DNA of 64,000 nt from Brevibacterium sp. S22 (GTDB taxonomy: Bacteria > Actinomycetota > Actinomycetes > Actinomycetales > Brevibacteriaceae): contig NZ_RHFG01000004.1 of the NCBI RefSeq assembly GCF_004745485.1, positions 186,001 through 250,000 of the forward strand, written 5' to 3'. Below, one piece after another: positions 53,656-62,833 of this stretch (its first letter is position 1; every line of letters begins with the position of its first letter). The notes under the pieces were generated by a model. That model saw nothing but the letters and a program-made list of their open reading frames with translations. It had not been told where the DNA came from and searched no databases. The position numbers were made by a program, and so were the translations under genes.

Positions 53656-54966
53656 TCAGCCCATGACCGTTCCAGAGGATGTGCTGTTTCGTGAACGTTT
53701 GCGCGAGAACGCTCCGATATTGATCTCGTGTCCTGTGTATTTGCAGCGATGTATCACCGGCTTCGCGTCATGATCATGTCCGCCTTCGACAGCGTCAACC
53801 AATTCACCCATGAACTGGCCGGCAAGCGGAGCATTCTTGAACTGGTTTCCACTGGTGCCCATCGCCACATAGAAACCGTCGAGATCAGTCCGATCATAGA
53901 TCGGAGCCCAATCAGTGGAGACATCGTACACACCAGCAACACCCTTCGATCGACTGGGTACAGCCAGTTCTGGCAGTCTTCGCGCGGCACGAATGACCTG
54001 AGCCTGAAATCGTTCATCAGTCACAGAGGGGTTGGCGTAGTCAGGATCATCCAGCCATTCGAACGGATCACATTCGGGTTCCGTGCCGCCGATGTAGAGT
54101 TTGTCTCCCGGAGCGGGTCGGATATAAGTTCCCAGATCCATATCTGCAATCGACGGGCCGAATCCGCCGGGAGGATTGAATCCTGTTGGTGCAGCAACCT
54201 GATGCACTTCTTGCCGCATGGGTCGAACGTCTACGGTGAACTCGCGCCCAACGCCAGCCAGCCTGTTCAGAGCACCCGACCATGGGCCCGCCACGTTGAT
54301 GACCACCGGCGCTGCCAGCCAGGTACCGTCACCAAGGGCGACACCATTGACTCGACCAGCCCTGTCAGAGACTCTCACGACGGTACGATTGAAGAGAAAA
54401 CGAGCACCCAGCTTCTGCGCAGCTGCAACAAGATCCTGTGCGGCGAGCTGAGGGTCACTGACAAATCCCGCATCGGGCGTGTACAGCGCGCCGAGCTCCG
54501 AGGTCGTCTCTTCGAAGAAAGCATCAGACGAGATGGATTTAGGCGGCCAGTAAGCTCCAACATCGATACCCGGAATCCGGGCGGACAGAGTTACCGGGTC
54601 CCACCTCTCATAGGGCACCCCTACTCGATCAAAGATCGGCGTGACACGTTCGCGTGGGGCGATCGGAACGTCGAGGACAGCCATCCCGTTGACCACAATC
54701 GTCGCCGACTCTGACTTGTCACTGTTCTGCAAGTAATCAGACCATTTTTCCCAACAGTGCTTGGATTCCCACGCTGTGGCTACACCATCCCAGGTGGAAT
54801 AGTTGAACCGTACGACAGCGCTCGATGCACTGGTCGACCCATGGCCAGGACCACCGGATTTGTCTACAACGGCTACTTTGTAACCCCTTCGAGTCAAATC
54901 AAGCGCCACAGAAGCACCCAGTACTCCAGCCCCAATGACAATCGCGTCGGCAATCGAAGGCGTCAT
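53656..54966 (-). CDS. FAD-dependent oxidoreductase, DAO/sarcosine oxidase-like
   Basis: The 436-residue protein begins with the FAD-binding DAIVIGAGVLGASVALDLTR, and has GPGHGSTSASSAVVRF (flavin contact), VINVAGPWSGALNRLAG, and the C-terminal YVAMGTSGNQFKNAPLAGQF. These match sarcosine/dimethylglycine oxidase-like and D-amino-acid oxidase families, which oxidise secondary or N-methyl amino acids. With two DUF885 genes and a prolyl oligopeptidase it suggests breakdown of peptides and N-substituted or proline-like amino acids. Confidence 0.87.
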   Translation of the reverse strand: MTPSIADAIVIGAGVLGASVALDLTRRGYKVAVVDKSGGPGHGSTSASSAVVRFNYSTWDGVATAWESKHCWEKWSDYLQNSDKSESATIVVNGMAVLDVPIAPRERVTPIFDRVGVPYERWDPVTLSARIPGIDVGAYWPPKSISSDAFFEETTSELGALYTPDAGFVSDPQLAAQDLVAAAQKLGARFLFNRTVVRVSDRAGRVNGVALGDGTWLAAPVVINVAGPWSGALNRLAGVGREFTVDVRPMRQEVHQVAAPTGFNPPGGFGPSIADMDLGTYIRPAPGDKLYIGGTEPECDPFEWLDDPDYANPSVTDERFQAQVIRAARRLPELAVPSRSKGVAGVYDVSTDWAPIYDRTDLDGFYVAMGTSGNQFKNAPLAGQFMGELVDAVEGGHDHDAKPVIHRCKYTGHEINIGAFSRKRSRNSTSSGTVMG

Positions 54967-55064
54967 TACGATCGCTCGCTGAATGGATCGACAACTGTCC
55001 AAACCTGTGCGAAGCAAGTGCAATCTTCGCAGCAAGTAACACTTTTAAGAAAACTGGTCATATC

Positions 55065-55160
55065 TCAATTCTCACTGAACAAGTCAGCAACCTCTTCCTG
55101 CAAACGATAAATATCAACCTTCTTATTTTCTGTATGGGTGGCGCTTGGCAATATGGGCAT
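55065..55160 (-). CDS. Possible 31-residue peptide
   Basis: TAAGGAGAAG stands 11-13 bases before GTG-ATG at 55163/55160. The frame reads MPILPSATHTENKKVDIYRL and continues QEEVADLFSEN to a TGA. It is an amphipathic, charged peptide, 98 bp upstream of the FAD oxidoreductase on the same strand. It could be a leader peptide or a small subunit. Confidence 0.35.
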   Translation of the reverse strand: MPILPSATHTENKKVDIYRLQEEVADLFSEN

Positions 55161-55328
55161 CACGACAGAACTTCTCCTTACATCTGCCCTTCATATCTGC
55201 AGTCGAAGTGATTGGTAGCTTTCATGACCTGTGGGTGCGCTGTGAGGCGCTTGTTAATCGAATGGAGGTGAGAGTGAATCGCCCCGGGGATAAAAGAGGC
55301 AGGAAGATTGGGAGAAGGAGATTCTCTC

Positions 55329-55515
55329 TTGCCAGTGAAATACACCGACGAACTCAAGGTTCGTGCCGTCGAGCTCGTCATCCATGCCTAGGCCGGTCTC
55401 GAGACGGCGAACGGGGCCATCACCGGTGTTGCCGGCGAGCTAGGGCTGAGCAAAGAGACTCTGCGAGTCTGGGTGCGCAAGCAGAAGGACTCCGCCAAGG
55501 CGACACCGGCTGAGT
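55329..55515 (+). pseudogene. IS3-family OrfA remnant with internal stop
   Basis: The frame from TTG 55329 reads PVKYTDELKVRAVELVIHA, hits TAG at 55389-55391, then continues AGLETANGAITGVAGELGLS and KETLRVWVRKQKDSA, an IS3 OrfA helix-turn-helix. It stops matching at about 55515, where an opposite fragment begins. Confidence 0.7.
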
Positions 55516-55673
55516 CGGTTGACCCAGGACCGCAGTGTTTCCGGGTTCACACCGAGCTGGTCACCGATACGACGGAAGGTGCCGCGGCGGGCACCAGGGT
55601 CTGCTTCGAGGTCATCGAGGACCATGCGGACCGCTCTCTCACGAAGCTCGAGCGGGTACTTCTTTTGAGGCAT
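55516..55673 (-). pseudogene. Second IS3-family OrfA remnant, opposite orientation
   Basis: From ATG 55673 the frame reads MPQKKYPLELRERAVRMVLD and then IGDQLGVNPETLRSWVNR, a different IS3 OrfA subtype. It is cut at about 55516 where it abuts the forward remnant, and no OrfB follows. Confidence 0.7.
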
Positions 55674-55820
55674 GACAGGGAAGTCCTTTCCGCGGCTTCA
55701 CTGTCTCCACTATTCGCGGGGACAAATCACCCAAGCCGCGTTGACCCACCAGGGCTGGGAACATCAACGATAAGCGCTCGTCCGGACCCACCGGATGCAA
55801 GCCATACTCAGATCAGGCGT

Positions 55821-56321
55821 TCATGAGCCTCGGGCGCGCCGGGCATGTGCCCGTGCTTTGATCCTGTTCCCACAAGTGGCCATCGAACACCATTTAGCCG
55901 TGCCAGGTCGGCTGTGGTCGATAAGGAAGAGATTGCACTCGGTGTTGGCGCAGGCACGAAGACGCCCGGGCAACCGTTCCATGACCAGTGACCATGCCAG
56001 CACCACCCGAGCGGACAACCGCTCATTGTCAGGAGCATCCAATTGCCAGTGGAGTCCATGGCTGGTGGCCTCAGGCAGCAGCACGGCATTTCTCAGGGTC
56101 CGGGCGAGGTGCTCTGTAGCCCCGTTCTTCTGACGGATCATTCCCTGCAGGGCGTCGCGGGTTCGCTTCAGGTGCAGACGTTCAGCCGTCGTGCCGACTC
56201 CGCCGAATCTTTCGACGAGTTCACTGCCGGCAGGAGAATCGAGCTCCTCAGTAGGCACTCCGTCAAGGACGGGTGCGCTGTTGAGCACTTCCAGCAGCAG
56301 ATCTTCGTCCTCAATAGTCAT
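55821..56321 (-). CDS. CGNR zinc-finger protein (putative transcriptional regulator)
   Basis: The 166-residue protein has an N-terminal ABATE-like helical domain and a C-terminal zinc finger with Cys124, Cys129, Cys145 and Cys150, the last in the CGNR motif (ACANTECNLF, then KWCSMATCGNR). Such proteins are thought to be stress- or ligand-responsive regulators. It is divergent from an alpha/beta hydrolase across an 85-bp gap rich in TTAG/CTAA dyads. Confidence 0.85.
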   Translation of the reverse strand: MTIEDEDLLLEVLNSAPVLDGVPTEELDSPAGSELVERFGGVGTTAERLHLKRTRDALQGMIRQKNGATEHLARTLRNAVLLPEATSHGLHWQLDAPDNERLSARVVLAWSLVMERLPGRLRACANTECNLFLIDHSRPGTAKWCSMATCGNRIKARAHARRARGS

Positions 56322-56373
56322 TGCTCCCCTGCCCTTCCAGTTTTTTCGTGCGCTTAGACTATGTTAGCTTATG

Positions 56374-56387
56374 ACTAACCAGTTAGT
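56374..56387. promoter_or_regulatory. Candidate operator between CGNR regulator and hydrolase
   Basis: ACTAAC-CA-GTTAGT is a perfect 6-bp dyad, flanked by further TTAG motifs, 19 bp before the hydrolase start. TAGGAG at 56395-56400 is the ribosome binding site. Confidence 0.5.
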
Positions 56388-56406
56388 TAATATTTAGGAG
56401 TTAGAC

Positions 56407-57279
56407 ATGTCGCTTGTCCATCACCGCACCGTGTCCATCGATGGGATGGATGTCTTCTACCGAGAAGCCGGACCGCAGGACGCCCCGGTTATTCTGCTGC
56501 TGCACGGTTATCCCACCAGCTCTCACATGTTCCGCCACCTCATCCCCGCTCTGGCCGATCAGTACCGAGTCATCGCGCCGGATCACATCGGCTTCGGCCG
56601 TTCCTCCGCCCCATCGGTTGAGGAGTTCGACTACACCTTCGACGCGCTTGCAAAGGTCACCGCCTCACTCCTCGACACTCTCGGAGTCACCAATTACACG
56701 GTCTATGTTCACGACTACGGGGCCCCGATCGCCTGGCGTCTGGCACTGAGGGACCCGGATTCGATCGAGGGAGTGATCTCGCAGAACGGCAACGCCTACG
56801 AAGAGGGCTTCGTCCCAGAGTTCTGGGAACCGATCTGGGCCTATGCCAACGATCCCTCTGCCAGCAATGAACGGGCCTTGAGGCCCGCGCTGGAGCGTGA
56901 AGCGATCCACTGGCAGTACACACACGGAGTTCCTGATGTGACCACCGTTTCTCCCGATGCGTGGGAACTCGACATCGCCCTGATGGCCCGCCCCGGCGTC
57001 GACCGTGCCCAGCTGGCACTGTTCGCCGATTATGCCAGCAATCGCCCCCTCTACCCGAAGGTTCACCAGTGGCTACGCACCAATGAAGTGCCAGTCCTGG
57101 CCGTGTGGGGAAAGAACGACGAGATCTTCGGCCCAGCGGGTGCCACAGCGTTCCTGCGTCATGCTCCCAATGCTCGTATCGAACTGATTGACGGTGGGCA
57201 CTTCGTGCTGGAGTCGCATCTCGATGAGGTCGTGGAGATCATTCACGACTGGCGCTCCAACCTGGCCAACGCAACATGA
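56407..57279 (+). CDS. Alpha/beta hydrolase, haloalkane dehalogenase/epoxide hydrolase-like
   Basis: The 290-residue protein has the oxyanion motif LLHGYPTSSH (31-40) and an aspartate nucleophile, Asp103 in YTVYVHDYGAPIAW, in place of serine. The acid lies near AVWGKNDEIFGP and the histidine in IDGGHFVLES. An Asp nucleophile points to haloalkane dehalogenase, epoxide hydrolase or fluoroacetate dehalogenase-like chemistry. It is probably regulated by the divergent CGNR protein. Confidence 0.87.
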   Translation: MSLVHHRTVSIDGMDVFYREAGPQDAPVILLLHGYPTSSHMFRHLIPALADQYRVIAPDHIGFGRSSAPSVEEFDYTFDALAKVTASLLDTLGVTNYTVYVHDYGAPIAWRLALRDPDSIEGVISQNGNAYEEGFVPEFWEPIWAYANDPSASNERALRPALEREAIHWQYTHGVPDVTTVSPDAWELDIALMARPGVDRAQLALFADYASNRPLYPKVHQWLRTNEVPVLAVWGKNDEIFGPAGATAFLRHAPNARIELIDGGHFVLESHLDEVVEIIHDWRSNLANAT

Positions 57280-57312
57280 CGAGATCACATGGCCAAGAGG
57301 CAGGGAACCGAT

Positions 57313-57718
57313 ATGCGCATAGAAGTCTCACCCGCCCCGGCGGTCGGCTGGCAGCGAACAGAGAACATACTGGTCGCTGTGGGCATCATCGTCGCGATCA
57401 TGCCCGGGCCAGCCCTGGTGGTTGCTGATCGCGGCCTTCCTCGCCTTCGACCTCTCCGCGCTGGGATACTTGATCAGCCAACGTGTCGGGGCATTGCGCT
57501 ACATCCTGGTGCACAACCATGCCCCGCCTACCGGGCTGATTGAGAGTTGGGCAGCACTACAGTTCGCTGATGTGGATGCCGATTGGCTGGTGTTGCTCGC
57601 CGCCTGCTGGGGCTTCCACGTCGCCGTCGACCGAGCACTGGGCTATGGCCTGAAGCTCGGTCCGTTCACTCACACCCACTTCGGCGTCATCGGCCGCGCT
57701 GCCGGCCAAGACACGTAG
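57313..57718 (+). pseudogene. DUF4260 membrane protein, frameshifted
   Basis: The N-terminal part reads VGWQRTENILVAVGIIVAIM in one frame. From about 57405 the family continues in another frame with PWWLLIAAFLAFDLSALGYL and later DRALGYGLKLGPFTHTHFG, the DUF4260 end. The 406-bp span is not a multiple of three. The shift lies within CCCGGGCCAGCCC at about 57401-57413. Confidence 0.75.
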
Positions 57719-57744
57719 CATCATCGCGCGGGCGCAGCGAAGTG

Positions 57745-58600
57745 CTCCTTCGAGACTCTGCCGCAACTGTGGGGTGGAGTTCGCCTCGCCCCTGCCCGAA
57801 CTCTGCCCCATCTGCGATGACGACCGGCAATGGGTGTCAACTTTGGGCCAGAAGTGGGTGACTCGGCGCGATCTGGAGGGGAGCGGACACTCCCTGACCA
57901 TCACCGAGGTCGAGCACAACCTTTTCTCGCTGCGGGGCCGCCCGAAGTCCTGCATCGGTCAGACCTGCTATCTCGCCAGGACGGTTCCCGGGAATCTGCT
58001 CTTCGGCGTTCCCAGATATCTCGACCGATGAGGCAGTCACGGCGATCGGCTGCCTCTGCGGGGTTGCCGCGATTGTTCCGAGCCATCCGCACATGTCCGC
58101 ACTCCAGACCGTCCTCTCGGCCGCCCTGGGCGATCCACCGCTCTGCGTGTACGACGCCAACCGGGGTTGCCACAGAGACTATTTGGGGCCCTGCGGTTCT
58201 ACACCGACGAGGCCGAGCCACTGCCCGAAGTGCTACTGCGACGATTTGGCGGACACTTCCCCGGCAGCACCGTCGCCATCTGGCCGGGTGCCGATGGCCG
58301 AGGCGTCGTGCTGAGCGGAGACTCGATCTCCCCGGTCGCTCGTCCCAGTTGGGTGACGTTCATGCGCAACTTCACCAACTACCCGCACCTGTCCGCGGCA
58401 GTCGTTCGACGAGTCGCCGCCTCGGTGGCGGATCTGCACTTCGACCGGATCTACAGCAACTTCGGGCAGCCCACCGTATCGGATGGGAAGCGGACTCCGC
58501 CGAGCGCTATGCAGAGCGGGTCTCCGGCGTTCACGACGATCTGGCGCGAGTCCGAAGCATACCTGGGTCCGGCGCCGAGATGAGGACTCCCTTCCGGTCA
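57745..58600 (+). pseudogene. Metallo-beta-lactamase-fold hydrolase, multiply frameshifted
   Basis: Pieces in at least three frames line up as one protein: CRNCGVEFASPLPELCPICD and TEVEHNLFSLRGRPK; then VAAIVPSHPHMSALQ with the HxH motif; then FYTDEAEPLPEVLLRRFGGH, VLSGDSISPVARPSWVTFM and DRIYSNFGQPTVSD; then ERYAERVSGVHDDLA. Shifts occur near 58030, 58165-58190 and 58480. The two CxxC pairs at the start form a rubredoxin-like knuckle. The gene is clearly dead. Confidence 0.75.
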
Positions 58601-58604
58601 GCCG

Positions 58605-59009
58605 TCACCCTGCGATGTCGAAGCTCCCCCTGTCGTTGAACTCCATCGCCAGCTCCTCCTTGTTGGGAGAGCCTCCGAGCAGTTCGACGATGTAATGCGT
58701 CACTTCGCAATTATCCAGATTGCGCACGCGATGCGGGATCAAGGGCTGAGCACTCCCGACTGTTTTGAACATCGTGAAGCCAGGTTCCGCGGTCTGAGAT
58801 ATTCCCCATTCCTCGTCACCGAGGTTCTGCCCCTGCACGCGGCCTGCATCGGGCCAGATGATGACGTGGTCGTGATGGTGCTGATGGAAGTCGAAGATCG
58901 CGTGTGGGCCGAGAGTCATCGACCACACCCGCACTCGGTCGTTCTCGAACACCAGCGTATCGCCGGGTGTGGGTGGAATCGTCGGGGTCTCGGACGAGGT
59001 ATCTGACAT
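58605..59009 (-). CDS. Cupin-domain protein
   Basis: The 134-residue single-domain cupin has FDFHQHHHDHVIIWPDAG as the first metal-binding motif and IPHRVRNLDNCEVTHYIVE as the second. ATG 59009 follows TAGGAGC. The metal-ligand histidines are present. It is 48 bp downstream of the FAD monooxygenase on the same strand and probably co-transcribed. It may be a small dioxygenase, isomerase or binding protein in the same pathway. Confidence 0.82.
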   Translation of the reverse strand: MSDTSSETPTIPPTPGDTLVFENDRVRVWSMTLGPHAIFDFHQHHHDHVIIWPDAGRVQGQNLGDEEWGISQTAEPGFTMFKTVGSAQPLIPHRVRNLDNCEVTHYIVELLGGSPNKEELAMEFNDRGSFDIAG

Positions 59010-59056
59010 TATGTGTGCTCCTATCGTGGTGGTGAGAAGGATGTGAGCCATAGGTG

Positions 59057-60172
59057 TCATGCAGTGGCAATGGGACTATCGGCTCGCGCATTCCGTGCCG
59101 CGATCTCGCTCTCGCCTCTAGGGAACAGCAAGGACGTTCCCTCGGCGGCGATGGCTTGAGCGGCATCGACGACCGGGCGCATTCGTGCGCCATAGACGTC
59201 GAGCGCCGATCGGACATCCCCCTCTGCTTCGAGCGCATCGCCGAGCGCCATCGCCCCCTGCATCGCCAAGGAAGTGCCCATTCCGGAGAAGAAGGAAGCG
59301 CAGTAGCCCGAGTCGCCAACCAGGACTACTGGCCCTTGGTGCCATGACGACATGATCACTTGGCACACGCTGTCGAAGTAGAAGTCGTCGGATTCCTCGA
59401 CCTCGGCGACCAATTCTGGAGTTCGCCATCCGTCGACACCGTCGAAGGCACTGATCATCAACGTCCGCTGGGCGTCGATGTCGTGATAGTCGTAGTCCAT
59501 CCACTCCGATGTGAAACCGAGCACTGCCGAACACTCGCGCCCGTCCCCGCGGACAAGGACCAACCTGCCGGGTTCGTTGTAGACCGTGGTCGCCGGCACC
59601 TCGATCGAGGTCGTGCACCTGCGCAGCACACCGACATAGAGGCCGAGGTACTTGAGGAACTCCCTTTCGAGACCGAATGCGAGGCGACGCACCCGTGAAT
59701 GAAGACCGTCGGCGCCGACGACCAAATCGGCGATCTGCGGATCCTGACCTCGAATGCACACCGACGCTCGACCATCCGGAAGTTCCGTGATGTCGTCGAT
59801 GGTCGAGCCGAGCACCCAATTGACGCTCTCCGGAATCGCCGAGGTGATGATGCCGGCCAGCGCATCTCGTGAGATCTCGAGATCGTCAGGACTGTCATAC
59901 ACGGACTCATTGGGTTCGATGATCGCATCCACTTGTCCCCTCGAGTCGATGAATTCGAAGCCGGCACCATATCCCACGCGATTGCGCTGAAGTTCATCGC
60001 TGATTCCCAAACGAACGGCGACGTCGAGGGCCTCCCCTCTGACATCGACGGCGATGCCTCCCGATCGCACTGCCCTAGAGTGTTCGATGAGCGTGACATC
60101 ATGCCCTGTTCGGCCCAATACTGCGGCCGTGCTCAGCCCCGCGATCGAAGCTCCATTGATGACGATCTTCAT
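59057..60172 (-). CDS. FAD-dependent monooxygenase (aromatic hydroxylase type)
   Basis: The 371-residue protein has the Rossmann motif MKIVINGASIAGLSTAAVLG, the DG motif LVVGADGLHSRVRRLAF, and the second FAD motif VVLVGDSGYCASFFSGMGTS, the pattern of p-hydroxybenzoate hydroxylase-like enzymes. It would hydroxylate an aromatic or polyketide substrate with NAD(P)H and O2. AAAGGAAG precedes the ATG. It is divergent from the permease operon across a gap with dyads. Confidence 0.88.
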   Translation of the reverse strand: MKIVINGASIAGLSTAAVLGRTGHDVTLIEHSRAVRSGGIAVDVRGEALDVAVRLGISDELQRNRVGYGAGFEFIDSRGQVDAIIEPNESVYDSPDDLEISRDALAGIITSAIPESVNWVLGSTIDDITELPDGRASVCIRGQDPQIADLVVGADGLHSRVRRLAFGLEREFLKYLGLYVGVLRRCTTSIEVPATTVYNEPGRLVLVRGDGRECSAVLGFTSEWMDYDYHDIDAQRTLMISAFDGVDGWRTPELVAEVEESDDFYFDSVCQVIMSSWHQGPVVLVGDSGYCASFFSGMGTSLAMQGAMALGDALEAEGDVRSALDVYGARMRPVVDAAQAIAAEGTSLLFPRGESEIAARNARADSPIATA

Positions 60173-60294
60173 CGGTTCTTCCTTTCGAGTTGCGCTGAAG
60201 GGGTTTCAGGCCTTGCGAACGATTTCGCGTTAACTGTGACCGAACTCACTTTCCGCTCTTGACTTCGGACTATAGCCGATTCATGATGTAAATG

Positions 60295-60314
60295 CGAATC
60301 CAAATTCTGATTCG
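60295..60314. promoter_or_regulatory. Candidate TetR operator
   Basis: CGAATC-CAAATTCT-GATTCG is a 6-bp dyad in the divergent gap, with one more GATTC half-site at about 60279-60283. The TetR gene at the end of the permease operon is the natural ligand. Confidence 0.45.
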
Positions 60315-60364
60315 GACAACACTCTGACCACGACCGCCCATCTGAACTCAACGAAGAGGTCATC

Positions 60365-61846
60365 ATGAACGAGCCAATCGGCTCACCGCCCCCGTCGGGC
60401 GGGTCCCACAGGGTCCCACCGGCACACTCCCTGAAGAAGAACACGATCGGCGCATTCGGGCTGACATTCATGGTCGTCGCCGCGGCGGCGCCACTGACGG
60501 CAATGGCGTCCAATCTCTCGATCAGCCTTGCATTCGGTGTAGGCCGCGGAACGGTCGGCCTGCTGATCGTGGTGGGCATACTACTGGGAATCTTTGCGAT
60601 CGCATTCGTCACGATGGCCGCACACGTCAAGAATGCTGGCGCATACTACGCAATGATCGGTCATGGTTTCGGTCGCCGCACCGGCGCAGCTTCGGCCATG
60701 GTCGCCACTGTCGCCTACAACATGGCGGCTGCGGGCATGGCCGCGGCAACGGGATACTTCGCTTCTGTGACCATCGCCGCAGCGGGCGGACCGAATCTCC
60801 CTTGGTATACCCTGGCGCTCTGCACCTTGGCGGCAACATGGTATCTCGGACGTCGCGGTGTAGAGGTCACTCAGCATTTCACGACAGGTATCTCACTGTT
60901 GCAATTCGCCATGATCTTCCTGCTAGGAGCGGTGATCGCGATCCAGCGCCCGGATCAATGGTCGCTCGAGGTCGTCACCCCTTCAGCAATGTTCGATGGA
61001 AATATCGCCTTGACCCTGGTGTTCTGCGTACTGTCCTTCGTCGGCTTCGAAGCTACCGCGATCTACGGTGAAGAGGCGAAGTCCGCGCGCCGGAGCATCA
61101 GACTCGCAACATTCGCATCCGTCGCCATACTCGTCGGTGTCTTCGCCTTTTCAACGTGGTCGATCACCGCGGCATATACGGATGTCCGGGCCGAGGCAGC
61201 TGCCGACCCGGGCACTCTCATCTTCCGAACTGCGGACATCTATCTCGGGACCTGGTCAGGGACCGTGCTGTCAGCACTCGTGACTGTCAGCTTCTTCGCC
61301 GCCGGAGTCGCCTTCCACAATATGGCTGCGCGTTATCATTTCTCACTCGCTCGCGACGGCATCCTGCCGTCAGGATTATCCTGCATCCATCCGCGATGGA
61401 GCACACCCAGTGCTGGCAGTTCAGCGCAGACAGTAGTCTCGATCATCGTGCTACTTCCCTTCGTCATATTCTCCGCCGACCCGATCCTCAATCTCTTCCC
61501 CATCGTTTCGGGGATCACCAGCCTGTCACTCATCAGCCTCATGGTCGCGTGCTCAGCGAGTGTGGTCGCGTCATCGCTGAGAGGGCACCTGTCGGAAAGC
61601 AGATGGTCCACGTTGGCGGCACCGCTGACAGCCGGAATCTGTCTGACGGGAATCGCTGTCATCATCGCCATCAACTACGCCGAAGTGACCGGTAGCACGT
61701 CTCCTCTCGTCATGGCCTCCCCGCTGCTGCCGATCATCGCCGCGATCGTCGGCGCTGTTCGCGGTGGGGAGCGCGACAGCGATGCAGCCGGCGACGATCC
61801 GGCGACCCACCCCGAAAAGGTCGTAGGAAAGCGGGTACAGCCATGA
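60365..61846 (+). CDS. APC-family amino acid permease
   Basis: The 493-residue protein has about twelve membrane segments. IGAFGLTFMVVAAAAPLTAM and AGAYYAMIGHGFGRRTGAAS are the TM1 and TM2-3 regions of APC permeases, and FVGFEATAIYGEEAKSARRS is the conserved TM6 to loop region. It would import an amino acid or amine. Its last codon overlaps the esterase start (ATGA). The substrate is unknown. Confidence 0.88.
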   Translation: MNEPIGSPPPSGGSHRVPPAHSLKKNTIGAFGLTFMVVAAAAPLTAMASNLSISLAFGVGRGTVGLLIVVGILLGIFAIAFVTMAAHVKNAGAYYAMIGHGFGRRTGAASAMVATVAYNMAAAGMAAATGYFASVTIAAAGGPNLPWYTLALCTLAATWYLGRRGVEVTQHFTTGISLLQFAMIFLLGAVIAIQRPDQWSLEVVTPSAMFDGNIALTLVFCVLSFVGFEATAIYGEEAKSARRSIRLATFASVAILVGVFAFSTWSITAAYTDVRAEAAADPGTLIFRTADIYLGTWSGTVLSALVTVSFFAAGVAFHNMAARYHFSLARDGILPSGLSCIHPRWSTPSAGSSAQTVVSIIVLLPFVIFSADPILNLFPIVSGITSLSLISLMVACSASVVASSLRGHLSESRWSTLAAPLTAGICLTGIAVIIAINYAEVTGSTSPLVMASPLLPIIAAIVGAVRGGERDSDAAGDDPATHPEKVVGKRVQP

Positions 61847-62760
61847 GCGGAGGAATCGACTTCTCAAACGTTGCCGCGCCCTTCCCCTACCACGATCTGA
61901 TTCCATCGGCGCTGCGGGAACCTGCCGGAGTCGAACTGATTCCCGGGACAGTGAGCCACCTCGGTCTGATCTATCGCTCGGTGCTCGGATACCGCCCGCT
62001 CCGCCTCGATCTCCATCGTCCGCAGGATGCCGACGGCCCCGTGCCGATCGTCGTCTATGTGCACGGCGGGAGCTTCATCGGTGGGGTGCCGGAGATGGGG
62101 CCATGGACATCGCTGCCGGCCAGCGGCATCGCGGTGGCGGCGATCAGTTATCGACTGGCGGGCGAAGCAGCCTTCCCCGGACCTGTCGACGACATTCGTG
62201 CCGGGCTGTCATGGCTGCACCGAAACAGCCGGCGGTGGGGTCTGGATCGGGAGAGATTCGGACTGTGGGGAAGCTCTGCCGGGGGCTTCATCGCAGCGAT
62301 CGTCGCCCTGCACCCTCTTGCCGGTCCGCGAGTCGACGCTGTCGTCCTCCACTACCCGCTGACCTCCCCGCGCTATCTCCTCGATGACGCGCTCCCAGAC
62401 GGTCGCGAGAACGCTCGTCGACTCGAGTCGATCACTGAGCTCTTCTGCCCGGACATGCCCTCCGTCTCCGACTTCATCGAATCGGGAGGAGCGGTCCCAT
62501 CATTCTCGATCGTCCATGGAACGGGTGACAACCGCGTCGGCCATTCTCAGTCCCAGCGGCTCCATTCGGCGCTCGTCAAATCCGGAAAGCGAAGCACTCT
62601 TGACCTCATCCCGGGAGCAGACCACGGATCGTCGAAATTCAACTCCCTTGATGTTGCCGATGAGGCCATCTCCCACTTCCGCAAGGAGTGGGGCCGCTGC
62701 ATCGGATCGGGCGTCTCGGTGTCCCCGCGCCACCACATCGACCTCGAGGAATACGGTTGA
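61843..62760 (+). CDS. Alpha/beta hydrolase fold-3 esterase
   Basis: The 305-residue HSL-type esterase has the oxyanion motif VYVHGGSFIGG, the nucleophile motif GLWGSSAGGFIAA, an acid in HGTGDNRVGHSQS and the histidine in PGADHGSSKF. It hydrolyses esters or lactones. Translational coupling to the permease suggests that the imported compound, or a product of the divergent monooxygenase, is its substrate. Confidence 0.87.
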   Translation: MSGGIDFSNVAAPFPYHDLIPSALREPAGVELIPGTVSHLGLIYRSVLGYRPLRLDLHRPQDADGPVPIVVYVHGGSFIGGVPEMGPWTSLPASGIAVAAISYRLAGEAAFPGPVDDIRAGLSWLHRNSRRWGLDRERFGLWGSSAGGFIAAIVALHPLAGPRVDAVVLHYPLTSPRYLLDDALPDGRENARRLESITELFCPDMPSVSDFIESGGAVPSFSIVHGTGDNRVGHSQSQRLHSALVKSGKRSTLDLIPGADHGSSKFNSLDVADEAISHFRKEWGRCIGSGVSVSPRHHIDLEEYG

Positions 62761-62833
62761 TCGGACTCCGAATACGCGGGGATTGGGTATTGTGAGTATC
62801 GACTCGAGAATGCAGCTGAGAAAGAGAAGGTCG

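Noticed and set aside
38118-56000. A complete integrative element bounded by tRNA-Lys direct repeats
   Set aside because: I could not find a second copy of the tRNA 3' end in the window, and no conjugation, phage or intact integrase genes are present. It remains an IS-rich accessory zone.
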